Assembly (NCBI GenBank): GCA_937914785.1
Contig: CALGIV010000041.1
Location: forward strand, 1-8,094
DNA length: 8,094 nt
Origin: an uncultured Eubacteriaceae bacterium
Lineage (GTDB): Bacteria; Bacillota; Clostridia; Eubacteriales; UBA1433
Direction: 5' to 3'
Shown here: one piece after another, positions 4,861 through 8,094 of the stretch
Layout of the letters: each line of letters starts with the position of its first letter
How positions within the stretch are numbered: the first letter of the stretch is position 1
Made by a program: the position numbers and the translations under genes
Notes under the pieces: model-generated
Seen by the model: the letters and a program-made list of their open reading frames with translations, nothing else
What the model was told of the DNA's origin: nothing
Database searches by the model: none

Positions 4861-7107
4861 CTAATTTCTGTAAAAATTGATCAGGCACCCTGCCAAAATA
4901 ATCTGCCGCTCATCTTCCGACAGATCAGGGACGCTTAAGCTAATCTGCTCAGCCTTCCCCGCGCGAATCAGCCAGGCGCTTACTTCCTCCACACCGCTTT
5001 CTATCGTCTGCCGCACATCTTTTAACAGAATCCAGTCGCCTGTTTTAAAGCATGGCTCCTCTTGAAAGATTAAAGGCAACATCCCCCAGTTAATCAGGTT
5101 GGAACGGTAGCGTTTTGTCGCATATTCATACGCAATATTCGCCCCGCCGCCCAATACCTTTTGCGAAGAAGCCGCTTGTTCGCGCGCGCTGCCGTCACCA
5201 GGGCGGCGCGCATAAATCGCGCTGGCCAACGCTGTTTTCGCAATGCGCGCTTCATCAAAGCCGAACTCCGCGCGTAACAATCGCTCAAGCGACAATAACT
5301 TTTCATTCGCCCGGCTTTCTTTATGTGCTTCCTGCAAAGACTGAACTTCTTTTGCACGGCCGACGTAGCCGGGGTCTTTGCGCGACAGTGTAAACTCGGC
5401 CAGACGCATTGGATTTGAACGGTAAGAAGCCGCCTCGCCGGACGGGATTAATTCATCCGTCGTCGTCACCGCATCGTCGATCACGCTGACAATCTGCAGT
5501 AATACATCATCGGCCAACGCGTCGAACGCCGGCCAGGGTGCAATATTCGGCCCAAATTGAAGGGCTTCTTCCGGCTGCGCACACTGCCATCCATCGTAGA
5601 CGCGCCCCTGATAAATCCTTTTGTCAAAGCGGTATTCCGGCACGGTAAAGTCTATATCAATCTCATCTGCTCCGGTTAATATTCCGCCGTTTAACGCCGT
5701 GGCCGCAATGCTGCGCGCATCCATCAGTGCAACGGAGGCGATTTGCCCTTCACCCGGCTTGCTGCCCTCGCGGTTCGGAAAGTTCCGCGTCGTGTGGCGA
5801 ATGGACAGCGCACCGTTTGCCGGCACGTCCCCCGCGCCGAAACACGGGCCGCAAAACGCCGTCTTGATGATCGCGCCCGACAGCAGTAAAGAAGAAAACG
5901 CGCCGCTTTGAACGACCTGCTCCATTACCGGCTGGCTCGAAGGATAGACGCTTAACGAGAAGGCGCCGTCGCCCGTGTTATGGCCTTTCAGCACCTGCGC
6001 TGCATAAAGAATATTTTCATACATACCGCCGGCACACCCTGCGATAATGCCCTGTGAGGTTTGAATCCCGTTCGGCGTGATCTTGTCGCGCAGGCTAAAG
6101 TTTTCAATCCCTTCAAGCACTTGCGCGGCATTTTTTTCCACGAGGTGAAAGATATCTTCGGCATTTTCCTTAACTTGTTGAATGGTGTATACATTCGACG
6201 GGTGAAACGGCAGCGCGATACTCGGCCTGACCTGTGCAAGGTCGACAAAGAGGCAGCCGTCGTAGTAAGCGCCGTCCTGTGCTTTTAACTGCCGGTAATC
6301 CCCTTTACGGCCGTGCACATCCAGATAAGCCTGCACCTTTTCATCTGTCTCCCAGACAGAGCTTAAGCAGGTCGTCTCGGTCGTCATCACGTCGATGCCC
6401 ATCCGGTATTCCACGCTGAGCGCTGCAACACCCGGGCCGGCAAACTCCATGACCTTATTCTTGACATAGCCGTTGTCGAACACCGCCTTAATCAGCGTCA
6501 GCGCGACGTCCTGCGGCCCGACGCCGTCTTTGACTTCGCCGTCGAGATAGACGAGCACCACCTTGGGATAATCGATATCGTACGTCTTGTTCAACAGCTG
6601 CTTGACGAGTTCCGGCCCGCCTTCTCCGACAGCCGCTGTACCGAGCGCGCCGTAACGCGTATGACTGTCGGAACCCAGGATCATCTTGCCGCAGCCCGCG
6701 TACTGCTCGCGCATATATTGATGGATGACGGCCTGATGCGCAGGCACGTAGATACCGCCGTACTTCCTTGCGGCCGACAGGCCGAAGACGTGGTCATCCT
6801 CGTTGATCGTCCCGCCGACAGCACACAGGCTGTTGTGACAGTTTGTCAGCACGTACGGCTTTTCAAACACTTTAAGCCCGCTCGCGCGCGCCGTCTGGAT
6901 GATGCCGACGTATGTAATGTCGTGCGAGGCCAACGCGTCAAAACGGAGGTTTAGCTGCTGCATATTCCCGCTCTGATTGTGCGAAGCTAATATATCGTAA
7001 ATAATGGTTTTCTTTCTGCCTTCTTCTTTATTTCCCTGAGCGTATTCTTTTTCGTCGACAATCCTGCCATCGATATAGTACACGCCCTTTTCGTATCGCT
7101 TCACCAT
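4861..7107 (-). CDS. Aconitase-superfamily hydratase (YbhJ-like)
   Basis: At 748 residues this is close to E. coli YbhJ (about 750), a putative hydratase of the aconitase superfamily with unknown substrate. Visible landmarks of the catalytic core are TNCHNSLCAVGG (88-99), LGSDSHTRYGALG (144-156), GCAGG with C358, and CGPC with C419 and C422. These three cysteines fit the [4Fe-4S] ligands of aconitases. TTRNFPNREG (439-448) corresponds to the conserved SxRNFxxRxG loop. The C-terminal swivelling domain shows YRSNLINWGMLPL (667-679). The expected chemistry is reversible dehydration or hydration of a hydroxy-acid in the cytosol, oxygen-sensitive through the cluster. The protein is not classical AcnA, AcnB or isopropylmalate isomerase. 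The ATG at 7107 has AAAGGTG about 9 nt upstream. The base composition is more GC-rich than the left part of the window. A TetR gene follows. Confidence 0.88.
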   Translation of the reverse strand: MVKRYEKGVYYIDGRIVDEKEYAQGNKEEGRKKTIIYDILASHNQSGNMQQLNLRFDALASHDITYVGIIQTARASGLKVFEKPYVLTNCHNSLCAVGGTINEDDHVFGLSAARKYGGIYVPAHQAVIHQYMREQYAGCGKMILGSDSHTRYGALGTAAVGEGGPELVKQLLNKTYDIDYPKVVLVYLDGEVKDGVGPQDVALTLIKAVFDNGYVKNKVMEFAGPGVAALSVEYRMGIDVMTTETTCLSSVWETDEKVQAYLDVHGRKGDYRQLKAQDGAYYDGCLFVDLAQVRPSIALPFHPSNVYTIQQVKENAEDIFHLVEKNAAQVLEGIENFSLRDKITPNGIQTSQGIIAGCAGGMYENILYAAQVLKGHNTGDGAFSLSVYPSSQPVMEQVVQSGAFSSLLLSGAIIKTAFCGPCFGAGDVPANGALSIRHTTRNFPNREGSKPGEGQIASVALMDARSIAATALNGGILTGADEIDIDFTVPEYRFDKRIYQGRVYDGWQCAQPEEALQFGPNIAPWPAFDALADDVLLQIVSVIDDAVTTTDELIPSGEAASYRSNPMRLAEFTLSRKDPGYVGRAKEVQSLQEAHKESRANEKLLSLERLLRAEFGFDEARIAKTALASAIYARRPGDGSAREQAASSQKVLGGGANIAYEYATKRYRSNLINWGMLPLIFQEEPCFKTGDWILLKDVRQTIESGVEEVSAWLIRAGKAEQISLSVPDLSEDERQIILAGCLINFYRN

Positions 7108-7134
7108 AATTTCTCACACCTTTCTGATTTTCCC

Positions 7135-7162
7135 ATTATATCAAAAAAAATAAAACAGTCCA
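7135..7162 (-). promoter_or_regulatory. Promoter of the hydratase gene
   Basis: On the minus strand TG-A-TATAAT (7143-7135) is a perfect extended -10 element. TGGACT (7162-7157) lies 16 bp upstream as a -35 box (4/6). That -35 box is part of the terminator hairpin of the preceding operon, so termination and initiation signals overlap. The start site would be near 7128 and the leader about 20 nt. Confidence 0.6.
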
Positions 7163-7183
7163 TATGTTTTTTCATATGGACTG
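7142..7183 (-). terminator. Intrinsic terminator of the cell-wall-binding / small membrane protein unit
   Basis: CAGTCCATATG and CATATGGACTG (7156-7166 and 7173-7183) form a perfect 11-bp stem with a 6-nt loop. On the minus strand the stem is followed by TTTTATTTTTTTT, a strong U-tract. It lies 12 bp after the stop of the small membrane protein gene. Confidence 0.9.
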
Positions 7184-7194
7184 CTGTGTATGCG

Positions 7195-7305
7195 CTAAAA
7201 CAACCACGCGAGAGCCGAGAGAATATAGGCGCCGAGCAGCGCCAGAATCAGCACGACAATACCGACAATCAGTACGGTATTACGCCTTTGATTATTCCTC
7301 TTCAT
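7195..7305 (-). CDS. Small single-span membrane protein
   Basis: A 36-residue product: MKRNNQRRNTVLIVGI at the start, then VVLILALLGAYILSALAWLF. The first nine residues are polar with four positive charges (K2, R3, R7, R8), and residues 10-36 form one long hydrophobic stretch. This predicts a membrane span with the N-terminus inside the cell. Its ATG follows the TAG of the cell-wall-binding protein gene with no base between, so its translation probably depends on the upstream gene, as no clear ribosome binding site is visible. A terminator follows at once. The function is unknown; a helper of the secreted upstream protein is possible but only inferred from place. The composition, coupling and terminator argue that it is a real gene despite its length. 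Confidence 0.72.
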   Translation of the reverse strand: MKRNNQRRNTVLIVGIVVLILALLGAYILSALAWLF

Positions 7306-8094
7306 CTATAGACCGCTTAAACTCCTGACGATATAATCCGGTATCACGCTCCTGCCGCCATAGACGACCACATTACTTAAACTAAGCCCGCTGGCATATT
7401 TTTTCACCGACGCATCGACTTGCGTTTTGGAAACCAGCAAAATCGGCATCTTTTCCGTTGCCGAACGCACGGAGCCCGTCAGCGCATCGGCAAAGTCACC
7501 GCCATACGCCAACGAGATACTGCTCGCCTTGGGGTAATATTTGCCTGCGATCACAGCCGAAGTTTCATAGCGGTTGTCACCGGAGAGACGCTCGACACCG
7601 ATGCCCATCGACTTAAGCTGGGTTTCAACTGCAGTAGAAATCACGCTCCGCCCGCCAACGATAACGACGTTCTTGATGCCGAATTCTTTCAGCAAATTCA
7701 CCGTATGCGTATCCAGACTGTTCACACCGCTGAACAGAATAGGCCAGCCTTTCTCCGCCGCAACCGGAGAGATACTCAACGCATCCGCAAAGTTAATCCC
7801 GCTGGCGAGTACGGCCTTCCCCTCTGTGTTCTTGCCCATCTTTTTCGCGACCCGTGCAGCTGTTTCATAACGGTTGTCGCCGTCAATCCGCTCGGTCGTC
7901 AGCCCCAGCGCTTTCAGCGCGCTTTCCACCGACGGGCTCACAGCGCTCCGGCCGCCTAAAATAATGGCTTTTTTCGCACCCAGCCGCTTGATCTCGTTGA
8001 CCGTGGCAGCCGGCAATTCATTCTTTGAGACGAGCAAAATCGGGCTGTTAAGCGCGATGGCCAGCGGGCCGCCCGCCAGGCCGTCGGGATAATC
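7306..8094 (-). CDS. Cell-wall-binding repeat (CWB2, PF04122) protein, C-terminal part
   Basis: The C-terminal 262 residues are present; the frame is open to the right edge and the start is outside. Three consecutive type 2 cell-wall-binding repeats are visible, each with a [PA]-I-L-x-[VS]-x strand and a V-x-x-[LVY]-GG-R-S-[AV] turn: AIILGGRSAV (43-52), VVIVGGRSVI (143-152) and VVVYGGRSVI (242-251). Repeats are joined by ERI-DGDNRYETA (68-79) and ERL-SGDNRYETS (168-179), and each contains an FADAL segment or its DYPDGLAGGP counterpart. In clostridial proteins three such repeats anchor the protein non-covalently to cell-wall polymers. The functional domain would be N-terminal to the repeats, or the repeats may stand alone; both lie outside the window. 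The gene ends with TAG directly joined to the ATG of the small membrane protein. Confidence 0.92.
   Translation of the reverse strand, partial: DYPDGLAGGPLAIALNSPILLVSKNELPAATVNEIKRLGAKKAIILGGRSAVSPSVESALKALGLTTERIDGDNRYETAARVAKKMGKNTEGKAVLASGINFADALSISPVAAEKGWPILFSGVNSLDTHTVNLLKEFGIKNVVIVGGRSVISTAVETQLKSMGIGVERLSGDNRYETSAVIAGKYYPKASSISLAYGGDFADALTGSVRSATEKMPILLVSKTQVDASVKKYASGLSLSNVVVYGGRSVIPDYIVRSLSGL

Overview
The window reads as chromosomal DNA of a low-to-mid GC Bacillota, most likely an anaerobe of the Clostridia or Negativicutes. The evidence is the strong AGGAGG ribosome binding sites, GTG starts, U-tract terminators, a DUF134 / Mrp ATPase / NifX-like trio, an aconitase-superfamily hydratase of the YbhJ type, and a protein with cell-wall-binding type 2 repeats. 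The genus cannot be fixed from this sequence. No tRNA, rRNA, CRISPR array or transposase was seen.

Left part (1-1607): the N-terminal part of a lipoprotein amino-acid ABC transporter binding protein leaves the window on the minus strand. Divergent from it, a two-gene plus-strand unit encodes a metallo-beta-lactamase-fold hydrolase and a 60-residue DUF6440-like protein, closed by a near-perfect hairpin terminator. Bases 1608-2349 hold no convincing protein gene. They do contain a good sigma-70-type promoter and, about 350 nt downstream, an intrinsic terminator on the same strand. Between them lie several inverted repeats and an exact 17-bp tandem duplication, so this is a candidate non-coding RNA.

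Middle (2350-4023): a tightly overlapping minus-strand operon encodes a DUF134 DNA-binding protein, an Mrp/Nbp35-type P-loop ATPase and a NifX/NafY-type protein with a His/Cys-rich tail. It is driven by an exact-consensus promoter (TTGACA, 17 bp, TATAAT). One copy of the palindrome GACATATGTC overlaps the -35 box and a second lies at the start site, which looks like a repressor-controlled metal or Fe-S-linked operon.

Right part (4070-8094): a TetR-family regulator lies downstream of a 748-residue aconitase-like hydratase on the same strand. Two related palindromes, TTRACC-N5-GGTCWA, lie just before the tetR start and are probable operators. Further right, the C-terminal part of a cell-wall-binding repeat protein is followed with no gap (TAG then ATG) by a 36-codon single-membrane-span protein and a terminator. 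The arm of that terminator also carries the likely -35 box of the hydratase promoter.
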